A stretch of 64,000 nt of DNA from assembly GCF_027580225.2 (NCBI RefSeq), contig NW_027395284.1:391478-455477 (forward strand), read 5' to 3'. The stretch is from Misgurnus anguillicaudatus (taxonomy: Eukaryota; Chordata; Actinopteri; Cypriniformes; Cobitidae). The notes below the pieces were generated by a model. The model was not told the DNA's origin. It did not search any database and saw nothing but the letters and a program-made list of their open reading frames with translations. Every line of letters starts with the position of its first letter. The first letter of the stretch is position 1. Below, piece by piece: positions 11,938 through 22,326 of the stretch. The translations under genes and the position numbers were made by a program.

Positions 11938-12903
11938 CCCATCTTTTTGAAAGATTTAGAGATTAACCAATAATCTATTCTAGACTGACTTGTTCCAGAC
12001 TTATTACTCCAGGTAAAGATTATATTATTAGGAAATTTTTCTCTCCAGATATCATTAAGGTCAAATTGATCCATAAAGTTTTTTAAAGTATTATCCGTTG
12101 ACTTTGGGCGACCTGGTGGCCATTTATCTACAGCACAGTCCTGAACAATATTAAAATCTCCACCCATATTTATATAAGCTCTTGGATATTTTTCCAACCA
12201 ACTTTTAAGTATGTTTTCTATTGCTTTCAGAAGATTGTCATTTTCTGGTTTCCTATTATACCCATACAAATTGACAGCTATAATAAAAAAATCGTTACAG
12301 GTAAGTAATAAACAAACAAAATGTCCATCTGGATCATTAACCGATTGCAAAACTTCACCATTAAACCTATTCCTAAGTGTTATAACCCCAGCTGAATGTT
12401 CAGATCCATGGGAGAACCATAAGGAATTCCCCCACTGGGTAGTCCAAAATTTAGCATCATCTTTAACAGAATGAGCTCCTCATACTGTATATCAGTGTTT
12501 CCCAATCCTGGTCCTCGGGCACCCCCTCCCAAAAAGTTTTAGATGTCTCCTTATTTAAAACACCTGATTCGACTCATCAGCCTCCTTCTAAAATGGTAAA
12601 CATGTTTCCCTAACAAGCTGATGAGTTAAATCAGGTGTGTTAAATAAGGAGACATCTAAAACTTTCTGGGAGGGGGTGCCTGAGGACCAGGGTTGGGAAA
12701 CACTGCTGTATATAACAAAAATCAACCCTGAATTGTTTAACAAAAAGAAACAGTGCTTTCCTTTTATTATTACAACGTAACCCCCTAGCATTGAATGAAA
12801 TAAAAGATAAATTAAGCAAAACAAGTGAACAATAGCAAATATCAAAAAAAGAAACTTGAAATATGGAAGAAATAAACCTATTTAAGTCGAGATCAGCATC
12901 CAT
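11938..12903 (-). pseudogene. LINE ORF2 5' part: AP endonuclease domain, split by a MITE
   Basis: On the minus strand the segment 12903-12714 encodes the start of ORF2, with LSFISFNARGLRCNNKRKALF and VDFCYIQ (endonuclease block 1). After the MITE at 12493-12705 the frame continues about 12492-11938 with INMGGDFNIV, then TWSNKSGTSQSRIDYWL. The remaining SDHKAIF block lies across the hAT at 9485. The catalytic signature residues N, D/N and D/H of the APE-like endonuclease can be seen, but the domain is physically split in three by two insertions. Confidence 0.85.
12493..12705. mobile_element. 213-bp hAT-type MITE in LINE endonuclease region
   Basis: Near-palindromic element with ends CAGTGTTTCCCAATCCTGG and the inverse near 12705. 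A perfect 8-bp TSD, CTGTATAT, is at 12485-12492 and 12706-12713. The arms match over most of their length, including AGATGTCTCCTTATTTAA and its inverse. Confidence 0.92.
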
Positions 12904-13060
12904 AACAACAACAAATTAGGGTAACTGAATTATACCTTCACTTTAAATGTGTCTTTTTTACCTCATGTTCCGAAGAATATAAAAAACACGACGAAACACG
13001 AGAAAGAAAAAAAATTCACAACGCAGCATATTTCCAAAGCTTACGCATCTGAGCGAGAGG

Positions 13061-13797
13061 TCATGTAATTTCTGAGCCTTCGACGAACGCTCGGCCTCCA
13101 ACAAAGTAAGCCGACTTGCCTTCCTCTCGTGCCTTTTTAATCAGTGGCCAAAGTTTTTGCCTCGATTCTCTATCCTCTTTCGACAAATCTTCAGCGAAGC
13201 GCAGGTGGTGGCTTTGAAGGAATGGACTGTTTTTTGCAGCTTTCCAGATTGCTTCCCTGTATCTTCGAACGACAAATCGGATGATAACTGCTCGTGGTCT
13301 TGACTCATTCGAGCGCTTAGTGCCCAGCCGATGCGCAACATCAATAACATCTGGTAACTTTTCTTTCTCCTGCGGTAACACTTCTTGACAGATGCGGATC
13401 ACTTCAGCGAGCACATTCTCCCTCGCCACCTCCGGGATCCCGTAAAGTTTCAAATTCCATCGTCTGCCATAACGCTCCAAATCAGAAACGCGATTCATGC
13501 AGGTCAAGGGATATGTTCACTTTTCTCTATACGTTTTTCCATATCCATTTTCTCTTTAAGATCCTTGATTTCTGCACATGTCGACTTCGCCATCTCTCCT
13601 AGAGCATCACATCTGGTGTTAATGAGATTCGCCAGCCTATTAACAATCTCATCCGAATTCCAACTGTTTTTACTGTTGGAAAGTGATGGTTTTTTAGCTA
13701 CCGGTGGCTTGCTAGGAGTTATTGGAAGTGGGGGAAATTCCTCCTCATTTCCCAGATAGTCAGCCATTCCGTCATCGTAGTCGTGATCAGTGTTAGC
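13061..13797 (-). pseudogene. LINE ORF1 (L1-type RNA-binding protein), one frameshift
   Basis: On the minus strand the likely start is MANTDHDYDDGMADY near 13797. The first part (13797-13504) has an acidic/proline N-terminus and a heptad-rich, probably coiled-coil segment (about VNRLANLINTRCDALGEM). The second part (13507-13061) holds the conserved L1 ORF1 RRM and C-terminal domain, with GRRWNLKLYGIPE, DVAHRLGTKR and PRAVIIRFVVRRYREAIW. The two parts are in different frames and join at about 13505, so one indel breaks the gene. ORF1p normally trimerises, binds the LINE RNA and acts as a chaperone in reverse transcription. ORF2 follows about 160 nt downstream. Confidence 0.88.
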
Positions 13798-14026
13798 CAT
13801 TGTGCTATCGTTGCTCGCTCCTTTGCTTTGAACATTCGATTGTTTCTGAGCAGATTTTGGAATTTTTTCATCTTTGTGGAAACAAAAAGTTGTTCCAGAG
13901 TACTGCACTGCTGCACCGGGTAAAAAAAAAACAATTCTACAACACGTTTACCCTAGTATACCTAACTTTAATGCCGAGAGCTCGAAAGTTTTGTCTACTC
14001 ACACCGCCATCTTGGTCGGCCCCCCC

Positions 14027-14039
14027 AAAATACTCCATC
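14027..14039. repeat. Target site duplication of the L1-like LINE (5' side of element)
   Basis: AAAATACTCCATC, identical to 6342-6354. It immediately adjoins the G-rich 5' start of the minus-strand LINE. Confidence 0.9.
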
Positions 14040-14613
14040 ATTAATTATCAAACACTTACGTGTTTGACATCATTTGAAACTCTGAAGGGTCCTCTTTAAT
14101 TAGTGTACATTCACAATAACAAGAGATCTTTGTGTTTTTGTCAAATAAAGAAAATAAACAGGGTGTGCATTCAAAGATTTCTGTCTCTGCCAGCTGTCTC
14201 TCAAATCACGTTACAAAAATTAGTTGAAACTCCGCGAATACTCGTCACACAAACACGATACATATATCCAAAGAAAGCCTGAAATGTCTACTTTTAAACA
14301 AGCTAATTATAATCAAAAACAAATATTTCCTGTTTATATAATCTGCATTGAAGTAAAGAGAGTACCGTTTTTACTGGCTGAGCTCATTATCTCTAATTCG
14401 GTCACGCCCACACGCTGTTGACATGGTAATGAAGAGACGAGCAGTTCCAACAATAATAAACAAAGCGTAAAGTTTTATCAGATTTAAAGACTTTACCGCA
14501 TGTTTGGACTATAAACTTTATACACACACGTGAGGAATATCTTCATTTAACGTTATGTATGGACATTGAGGAAGAGAAGCGTTTATCTTTAACGTTACCT
14601 TAGAAGAAGAACA
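14040..14613. other. No gene seen
   Basis: Unassigned AT-rich sequence between the LINE and the possible small gene at 14614. It could contain that gene's promoter; no TATA box at a convincing distance was found. Confidence 0.35.
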
Positions 14614-15444
14614 ATGGAAGACGCAGCAATGGAGGAAGATATATTCCTGAAGAAACTGTAAGTCATTTGTCTTCATTTATATTTGGTATCATGTAATATG
14701 TTATGGCTTGTGCAGTTCAGCCTACATAAGCAACCTTAGCAGACTGCACGCTTCGGATTGAAAAACTTTCGCATTGTTTACAAACGAGTATGCGTGATCA
14801 CGTAATGGCGGATTGCATTGTTACATGCTGTACAGTGTTAGACACAGTTATTCACTTCGTATCCTTCATGGCAACTTTGAGTAATGCTGCACTGCTGTAT
14901 CTTTTAAGTGTGTGCTGTAATATGATTCCATGTTTACATGCTTATTTACAAACGAGTACGCGCGTGATCACGTAATGCCGTTTTATTATGAGCTCCGCGT
15001 TGTTTACACGGAGACGCGAGCTCGCGCACACGGACGCCACGTGCGATTAGTTTTTAAAGTTCATACTCGCTTACAGAAACGCGTTTAAAACAGAAGCTAG
15101 ACGATTAGGGGATGGGCATCTGAAAACAGTCATCTGAAAACAGCTTTTTATAAAACTAATCATTGCAGATGTTTATCTGAGATACTAATTTAGTTTATGA
15201 TAGTTTATCTGAATGTAGTGCTATCATTTACCCATCAGTTATGTATGTAAGGGTATTTCTGTGGACAATTTATGCTAACAGCTGTTCATAACTCTCTTAC
15301 AGGTCTGCATCCCTCTCATCAGTACAAAACTATGAAGTGGAAAAACATTCACACTCTTTGGACATAAAGTTATATGGTAACATGAGCCACATGAAGTTTA
15401 CAGCTCTATTGTTTATCAGTTTCTTATACAAGTTAAGTTTTTAA
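14614..15444 (+). CDS. Possible small two-exon gene, unknown product
   Basis: Exon 1 (14614-14657) starts MEDAAMEEDIFLKK and ends at a strong GTAAGT donor in phase 2. After a CTCTTACAG acceptor, exon 2 (from 15303) continues in phase with LSASLSSVQNYEVEKHSHSL and reaches TAA at 15442-15444. Alternatively the GTAACA at 15377 is a donor, and later exons exist. AATAAA occurs at about 15520. The spliced frame is only 61 residues and no family is recognised. Support is the in-frame joining of two splice-bounded segments, so this remains a weak call. Confidence 0.25.
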
Positions 15445-15849
15445 ATAGGGTTAGTTTCCAAATAAACTGAAAATGTCCTACTGACCTTCATTTCTATTTT
15501 GATTATATTGTTAACTTCTTAATAAACCTCAAACAAACATGTATACATTTGTCCTCACATTCTTTACTGTAGTTCCCTCCTGCCTCATTATGCAGCTCAT
15601 TATGCGAGCCTTTGTTTGCTAGCTGTCAATCAATCCTTCTCACATACGGCCCCTCTAAACAAAAAGTGTCTTACCATTTCTAAATCAAAATATTGGTTTA
15701 TGTTAATGAGTAGGCAGGATGATTTTCACATCATTTTAAAGAAAAAACTCTAGACTATGAAACAACCCAATGTTTGGTTAATGTGTTTAAAGCTGAAATT
15801 TTGGTGGTTTAAATTGCTTTCATACCTTTCATTGTGGTGTCTATAAATA
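15445..15849. other. No gene seen
   Basis: AT-rich sequence between the possible small plus-strand gene and the 3' end of the minus-strand gene. No repeat family was recognised. Confidence 0.35.
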
Positions 15850-15879
15850 ACAAAGCATAGATTTCATTAAAAAAGCATA

Positions 15880-15885
15880 TTTATT
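15880..15885 (-). promoter_or_regulatory. AATAAA polyadenylation signal of the minus-strand gene
   Basis: TTTATT on the plus strand. It lies about 460 nt downstream of the stop codon of the terminal exon at 16344, a reasonable 3' UTR length. Confidence 0.4.
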
Positions 15886-16341
15886 GCCCATGAACAATAG
15901 AAGAGTACATAGCCGAACACAAACAATCAATTTTCTGATAAAAAAATTGTATATTTCATATCTCATAATCTTAAATGACAGATACCCAGTTAACATTACA
16001 ATTAGATCAAGTAAAAAGTTGTACAAGTAAGGGATAATGTATTGGCAGCAGGTTATCACAAAAAAGCCCCAACAGTTTCTTCAGGACAACTATCACGAAC
16101 ACATTGGTTTAATCATTTGTAAATTTAATGTCGGATATGTTATTAATAGAAATTGACATTTAATTTTTGTTTAATATTAAACTGTACCTGTCAAAATGAT
16201 TTGCGGCATCTGAGTTTTTAGCAGTAGTAGAATGTCACGACTGAACAATCAGAATCTAGCATTTTAGAGAACCATGTAATAAGAAATAGTTAATGTAACA
16301 AATAAGATCAACACAAAGTTGCACAAACAGTCAACATATGA

Positions 16342-16646
16342 TCTTAGTATGACAAATAACTACACAGACTTCTTACAAAAGGGAATTCCGTTCTTGGGAG
16401 TTTGTAAACAACGGTCTGCAAAAACACCCACACTGATGTGCACTGCTTCCAAAACATTAAATGTCCAAAACATAAAAAAAGTTTAAAACATGTCAACATC
16501 ACCAAGGAGGGCGTATTGCTGGAGTGACTGTCTGTCAAAAACAACGAAGGCTTGATGGCAGAGATCGTCATCTTCCAGGCCAAGGACAAAAGGGAATGGT
16601 TTTGTCACCTCAGCCTCTCACAAGAATGCAACCATGTTGGTCCCAA
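16342..16646 (-). pseudogene. Terminal exon of a minus-strand multi-exon fish gene, broken
   Basis: On the minus strand a TTTTCAACAG acceptor precedes 16646. The exon first encodes GTNMVAFL, then an in-frame TGA, then EAEVTKPFPFVLGLEDDDLC and QAFVVFDRQSL. A frameshift near 16500 then leads to the C-terminal VWVFLQTVVYKLPRTEFPFV ending in a stop at 16344-16346. I recognise this C-terminal pattern from a large unnamed family of fish proteins whose N-terminus starts with a MD-x-LEKLK-W segment; such a start lies upstream at 29286. The stop and the frameshift indicate a pseudogene copy or relaxed selection. The function of the family is unknown to me. Confidence 0.5.
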
Positions 16647-16936
16647 CTGTTGAAAACAGACAAACACTTGTTAGAATGCAAGCAAAGACTCTAAATGCAT
16701 GATGCAGCATTATTATACAAAACCAAACAATTCATATTTCATACACACAAATGTACCATCTAGTTTAATTGTAATGAAATGTATAAATTTATGTTTTATT
16801 TCAATAACCTTGCAATATACTCTTTGTTCACGCCATTAACTCAGATTCACAGTAATTTCAGATACTGCCACGTCACTTTACCTGGCAGTAAGCCCAATTT
16901 TCAGATTTCACAACAACCTGCATCCTTGCCATTATT

Positions 16937-16944
16937 ACTTAATA
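16937..16944. repeat. 8-bp target duplication ACTTAATA (left)
   Basis: Identical octamer at 21390-21397. The pair brackets the 4.4-kb element 16945-21389. Confidence 0.9.
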
Positions 16945-17025
16945 CATGGGCGTCAGAAGCAAATGAAAAGTGGGTGGGTCCCCACGTAACCCCCCCACCC
17001 CGAAAATGACATTTACTGCAATATA

Positions 17026-17434
17026 TAGACCCCTTCAAGGTTTGTAAACATTGAATGACTATCGGGTGCGCGCGCAGCACGGGGTCGAACTGTTCATACC
17101 ATTTAGGCTTTATAATTTAATCTAACAGTGCTGAAAAATGATGACTTACCTCAAATGAAGTGAGCACTACAAACACAAGCCTCTTTGATCTTTGCATTGT
17201 CCCAGTCTGCACGTTAATTGCTTGCAGACGCAGATGTTGTATTTTTTTGTTTTTGAGATTCTGCATGACTCGCGAAAACTTAACGGAAGACCTGGTGCGA
17301 TTTTCACAGCCCACGACGTAAGTAGGCATTTTTGACGATACCGAATAATACGCAACTGAATCTGCTGTAATGACTTTTCTGACCCCGACATGCGCAGTGG
17401 GAACAGCCTGTGACGTGAACCGTGAAGGGGTCTA
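17026..17434. mobile_element. MITE with TAGACCCCTTCA ends and TA duplication
   Basis: Left end TAGACCCCTTCAAGGTT and right end inverse of TAGACCCCTTCACGGTT, flanked by TA at 17024-17025 and 17435-17436. About 409 bp, no coding capacity; the open frames inside are chance. TA duplication points to the Tc1/mariner group or a relative. Confidence 0.75.
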
Positions 17435-19227
17435 TACAATTTTCATGTTTCCTTTTAATTAGCCTGAACATTTGCGTTTATTAAATAAAAGACAGTAATC
17501 TATTGCGGTCGGAATTCTGGTAATATGCCCTTTAAATATTTAGCAAATAATGACAGATGTCATGTTTCATTTATCTTTCTTTGTGACATTTTTTTCTCTA
17601 CTCTGCTGACAGTAGGCTACAATGTTTTATTTTGAGGAAATAAAAGGTAAGAAAAACGAATGAAGGTAAACCTTTTTTATTTGTTATACCCAATCTCACT
17701 TTCTCTTAGAGAAATCTAAATGTGAGATTCTGGAAATGAGATCAATTTATTTAATGGTATCCGTCGGGAAACAATGCTGTCATAAGAGTTTGAGCATGTG
17801 AACTTCTAAAACACAATCAATCAAACAGAGGTATGACTTTATGAATTATTTGCAAATGTACCTCGCAAATAATGTCAATACGTGAAGACGTTCAACTCTG
17901 TGATATCGCAAATGAAAAGTAATCGCAGGCTTCTGTAAAAAAACTTTACAATTATCCAGCGATCGTACACCATAATCAAAATAAACTATTTTACTGCAGT
18001 AATAATATTTTAGCGAGTAGCCTACACTTTTAACGTATGAAAGGAACCACATTTAGTGCTGTGTCAATTATCATTAAAAGCAAAACGTGAGTCTCCGTGC
18101 CTCTGCGCACAGACGCAATTCTTCTGGCATCTCTCCTCCTCATATCTCCTCCTTTTTTCTTCTGTGTCTTGAACTTGGGGCTCAAGTCCGACCTAAGGTT
18201 CGAGCTGCCTTTAAGAACAGCAAGCTAAGTTCGTTTACCGTTAATTATTAAGACTAAATGAGCACTCGTGAAACAATGAAAGTAAAACAATCCGCTATAA
18301 TATGTTTGGTTTTACACGTCTATAGAAAATATACTATAAATAAAGCAGTTATTAATTTTCCTAATGCATGGTTGTTTGACCTTTACTTCTGTTTAAAACG
18401 TTATACATTTGGCAAAGGAGGATTGTCAGCACTTTGTTCGAACAGCAACTCAGCGACCACTCACCCCCACGAATTATGTGTAAAAGCTGAAACGGGTCTG
18501 TGGTAGGGATGTCCCGATCAGGTTTTTTTGCCTTCGAGTCGGAGTCCGAGTCATTTGATTTTGAGTATCTGCCGATACAGAGTCCCTATCCGATACTTCT
18601 ATAATACATAAAAAAAGAATAAAGAAGAGCGAAAAAACAGAACCAGGATGTTCCTTATGTCATGCAGCACGTGTTGCCGTTTCTGTGTGGAGTCAAAAGA
18701 GTCTAACTCTGTGCCAGCGCATAACTATAGATGTGTTAAAAAATAATGAGAATATATATAGTATATGTACAGGGGTTAAATTGGGGTTTGTTTTGTGGGG
18801 ATGCTCTGTTGGGAGGGAGAGTTCGAGGGGTAACATGTTTAATCCTGATGACAGCAAAGCCACTGGTATGTTTCAATGACATTTTGTACCTCTGATAGGA
18901 TTTTATAAGTTTCAGTTTTAAAGCTTTGCCACAGGTTGACCCAAACTTTAAAACCTGAATTTTAAATTATGCAAATCTATGAGTCTGACACACTATATGC
19001 ATTTGTTGCACATGTCATTATGCACAATTGATCAAACTTTTAAGGAAGTTTTAAGAATCAACCTCCTTGACTAATTCTAGGCATAAGATAGGCTACCAAA
19101 AAGACTCAATTAACAAGAAAAACAACATACTGATTCAGCAATATTCCCTAAGCTGGTCAGCAGTTAGTTAAAAAATACCTATAGTAAGGTTGTAGTTAAT
19201 TTGCATAATCAAAATACATTATTTTAA

Positions 19228-20505
19228 AGTGATACCATGTAATTTTTCAACCTTCATAATACATTTTCAAGACCCTTGTGATAGTACATCGACTTTAAAT
19301 AGGTTGAATGACATGTCTACCATAGCCTGACGGGGTCTGTATCACTTTTACTCGTATTTTAAAACTTAGGGTTTGTGGTAGTAACCAGAGCACAAAAAAA
19401 ACTACAAAATTCGACTGCTTTACGGCATACGTCACTTCCTCCACACAATTTGTTTTTAACGTGAATTTTGCTGGAGGCTACTTAAGGAGTGTAAAGAGCA
19501 ACTTCTATTATATGACTCTGTGGCACAGTCTTTAGTGTCACGGACCTATGACACGGGCGACCCGGGTTCGATTCCCCTTTAAGGCAATTTTTTATATAAA
19601 GTGTTGATTCATACATAAATGCGATGTTCTTTATAAATTACGGCGATTATATTGCATATAGTTCCCTGTATTCAGATGCTGTGTTCACGTATTTACCTTT
19701 CTTTTTACTGTGTCTATGATATTTACATTACAATCCAGGATGCTATAGCACTCAAACTTGCTCACAGTGTAAAACCAAACCCTATTCATTCACCAATCAG
19801 ATCCGAGCGTTTCTCTCTTCTCTCTTCCTCATTTGCTGCGTTCCGCTGTCACTCGCGTGACGTATTACAAAGCGGCAGACCTAAACGCATCGGTTTACTT
19901 GGATTTGGAGCGATTTTCACACAAAAAAGAGGAATAACGAGCGCCATTGCGGAAAATCCTGGTGGCGAGGGAGAGAGAGAGGATGCAACAATATTTGTTT
20001 GGAAAAAGGCAAGGAAATACGTCTGGTCGTTTCTGAATTGGAAGGCTGCAGCCTCCGGAGGTCAAATATGCAGGCTGCACACGTCATCAAGCCTGGGTTA
20101 TTAAGGTAAACTGAGCATTACATTCGCAAGTCATAAGCATACTGCAACAATTTACGATTAACTAAGTATAATATTCAACTTTGTAATTGTTAATATTGTG
20201 AAATAAGACAGTCTTGATGACGTATTAGAAATACGACATCCGGAGGCTGCAACCTTCAGATTGAGAAATGGCTTCTGCCACGACGAGTTCCTCATCAGAA
20301 AGTTGTAACATGACTGCGTTTCTCCCTGTTGTCTCAAAATGTTGATCGTTTAGCATTTTAAATGTTTAGTTTTTAGTTTAGTTTTAAGGTTGGCCAGTTC
20401 CTTTCCTTTGCGACAGTGCTGCGGCGCTTGTGGGCTCTAGGGGCGCTAGAAGTGAAAAATACGTGTCTAGCACCCCCTAGTGGCCAAAAGTTTCATGGTG
20501 TCCCT
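19228..20505. mobile_element. TTAA-flanked element with tRNA-like core
   Basis: Flanked by TTAA on both sides (19224-19227, 20506-20509), with imperfect inverted ends AGTGATACCATG and CATGGTGTCCCT. TTAA duplication suggests a piggyBac-like origin. It contains a tRNA-like segment at 19514-19582 and a possible but unconvincing 150-residue open frame at 19652-20104. Confidence 0.6.
19514..19582 (+). ncRNA. tRNA-like sequence with pol III A and B boxes
   Basis: TGGCACAGTCTTTAG resembles an A box, and GGTTCGATTCC at about 19565-19575 is a perfect B box. Between them GTGTCA and TGACAC form a six-base-pair stem with an eight-base loop in the anticodon-arm position. Acceptor and T stems do not pair well, so this is a tRNA-derived relic (SINE head or tRNA pseudogene), not a working tRNA. 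Confidence 0.5.
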
Positions 20506-22326
20506 TTAATAAACTATACCATAAGTTGTATCCAGTTATTTAGTTAACATATTGTAATGAGATGAGTGACATGGCTATACATACTTTAATACTTTGTTTC
20601 CAGACTTCTATTAAGTTTTTTCGACGTGTGCACCATTCTTACCTCTCTCTCTATCTCTCATCTCTACAGAAATGATTCTGCGCGAATGCGCATTCTTGAG
20701 GTTCTGAGTGAAACGCGGAGCTGCGTCTGAGCACATGGTGACAAAAACGATCAACGCGTCGTTTAAATAAGCGGTAAAAACCCGGTTTTGTCGTGGGTTC
20801 CTTGCACGCACCAGTGTGAAGCCTATAAATGAAAACACGTCAACAGGCTTGTTCGACTTCATGCAGTGCTGCAACAATTGACAGCCGGGTGATGTCAAAC
20901 TACCGCGAGAGTGATCCGCGAAATCATACGGAGGAGTTTGCTTTTAAATCGCTCTCGCAGAACTTTGACATCATTCGGCTGCCGGTTCTTGTGTCGAACA
21001 AGCCTATTCTCTTCCCCTCAGTTCACACGCACCAGCGCAGCGCGTACACTGGCGCGGAGCAGAGCGAGACCTTGATGAATTTTAAACCCTGCATATGTAT
21101 CCGAGTCCTGATCGGGAGGTAACGTCCGATTCAGATCGAGTCTGAAACCACGTGATCTGGGCCGATTTCCAATCACGTGATCGGATTGGGACATCCCTAG
21201 TCTGTGGTGTAAAAAAAATCAAAGGTTAGGGATCCCTGCTCTAGTGGAATGGATTTTGACTAACAGCGCTTTGATAAGTGAACAAACAAATGTGCTAAAT
21301 TAGAGAAAAAGTGGGTGGGTCCATTATCATTGGTCTTAAAAAGTGGGTGGGTCCTGTCCCACCCACGTATAATGGTTCCGACGCCCATGACTTAATATAG
21401 CCAACACTTTATTAGCATATATTATGTAACAAATACAGGGCTGGACATTAAAGTTTGTCCCTAAAGTTAATGTTTAAGATGTAGAAGTGTAAGACATTTT
21501 TTCTTGTCCAAGTTTTAAAGGATAATTCGGGTATTTAACACTTTGAGTCTCATTTCTGGTTTGTTTTGGATGAACTACAGTGATGGACACAGAAATTTTG
21601 ACAATGGGTCGTGTCTTGAGTTTTTGACTCATTTAGAAGCGTCTCTTGACTGCTTCAGAATGGAAGTCAATGGCCATGCACAAACATGTCATTAAAACAA
21701 CACTTAACTTTCATTTTTAAAACTGTCCTACTCACCGAGTGGTTTGTGGTGTTCGTTGATGATTAAAAACAAGTTGTGTAGCGAAATACAGTTTCTGTCG
21801 TGTTTTATTTGGCATTTTGTAAAATTCCATTGACTTCTCTTGGAAGACTCATTGCTCGCTGATATATCACTCCGCCGCCGGGAAACAGAAAAGGGTCCGT
21901 TTACATGTGGTTGTTGTTTTTTCGATCGGTTTCTCTCAGAAGAAATTTTCCCCATATTTGTAGGGCTGGACCAGAATATTCGAATATTCATTCTGTGTTG
22001 ACATTCGATTTTCAGTTTTGAGATTCGAATATATATATATATATATAAATATTTTACAGCGTTAATGCAGAGCTTTTGCCAAGCAGGAAGTGCGCTTCAC
22101 GCTCCCGCTCTATAGGTGGCGCAGAGAGACCAACATCCATAGCCAACAGCCACCAAACGGCACCAGTGGAAGAGATCTCCTCGAACGTAAAGCACGCTTC
22201 CTGCTTTGAACGTTATTTACAACACAATTAGCGTGAATGCCAGTTTCTTGCAAAAACTGATTGATTTGCTTCACAAGACGTCAATATGTCACACGGAGTT
22301 ATGGGGGATTACTGTTGTATTGGATA

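Larger units (their letters stand above)
6355..14026 (-). mobile_element. Complete L1/Tx1-like LINE retrotransposon, nested insertions inside
   Basis: A minus-strand non-LTR retrotransposon bounded by a perfect 13-bp TSD (AAAATACTCCATC at 6342-6354 and 14027-14039). The 3' end is a poly(A) tail (T run 6355-6374). The 5' end begins with a G run and GGCCGACCAAGATGGCGG, read on the minus strand. ORF1 (13.06-13.80 kb) and ORF2 with endonuclease and reverse transcriptase (6.45-12.90 kb) are in the usual order. Removing the hAT at 9493-11929 and the MITE at 12493-12705, each with one target duplication copy, leaves about 5.0 kb. That is consistent with a full-length insertion that later decayed: frameshifts occur in both ORFs. 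Confidence 0.9.
18504..21199. mobile_element. hAT element TAGGGATGTCCCGATC, non-autonomous
   Basis: Left TAGGGATGTCCCGATCA, right inverse GATCGGATTGGGACATCCCTA, perfect 8-bp TSD GTCTGTGG (18496-18503 and 21200-21207). Subterminal sequence is rich in CGATAC/CGAGTC words. No transposase is left. A TTAA-flanked element is nested at 19228-20505. Confidence 0.9.
16945..21389. mobile_element. 4.4-kb hAT-like element with nested insertions
   Basis: Ends CATGGGCGTCAGAAGC (left) and the inverse TTCCGACGCCCATG (right), with a subterminal GTGGGTGGGTCC word on both arms and a perfect 8-bp TSD ACTTAATA. No transposase was recognised. It contains a TA-flanked MITE (17026-17434) and another hAT (18504-21199), so its own length without these is about 1.3 kb. 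It lies in an intron of the putative minus-strand gene. Confidence 0.85.

Noticed and set aside
19514..19582. Functional tRNA gene
   Set aside because: Acceptor and T stems do not form, and the loop in the anticodon position has eight bases.
21728..21991. 87-residue open frame repeated identically at 38279-38542, which looks like a conserved protein
   Set aside because: Both copies lie in the inverted arms of one DNA element and end in the arm sequence. Identity at protein level reflects nearly identical DNA, and the more diverged arm at 37240 does not keep the frame.
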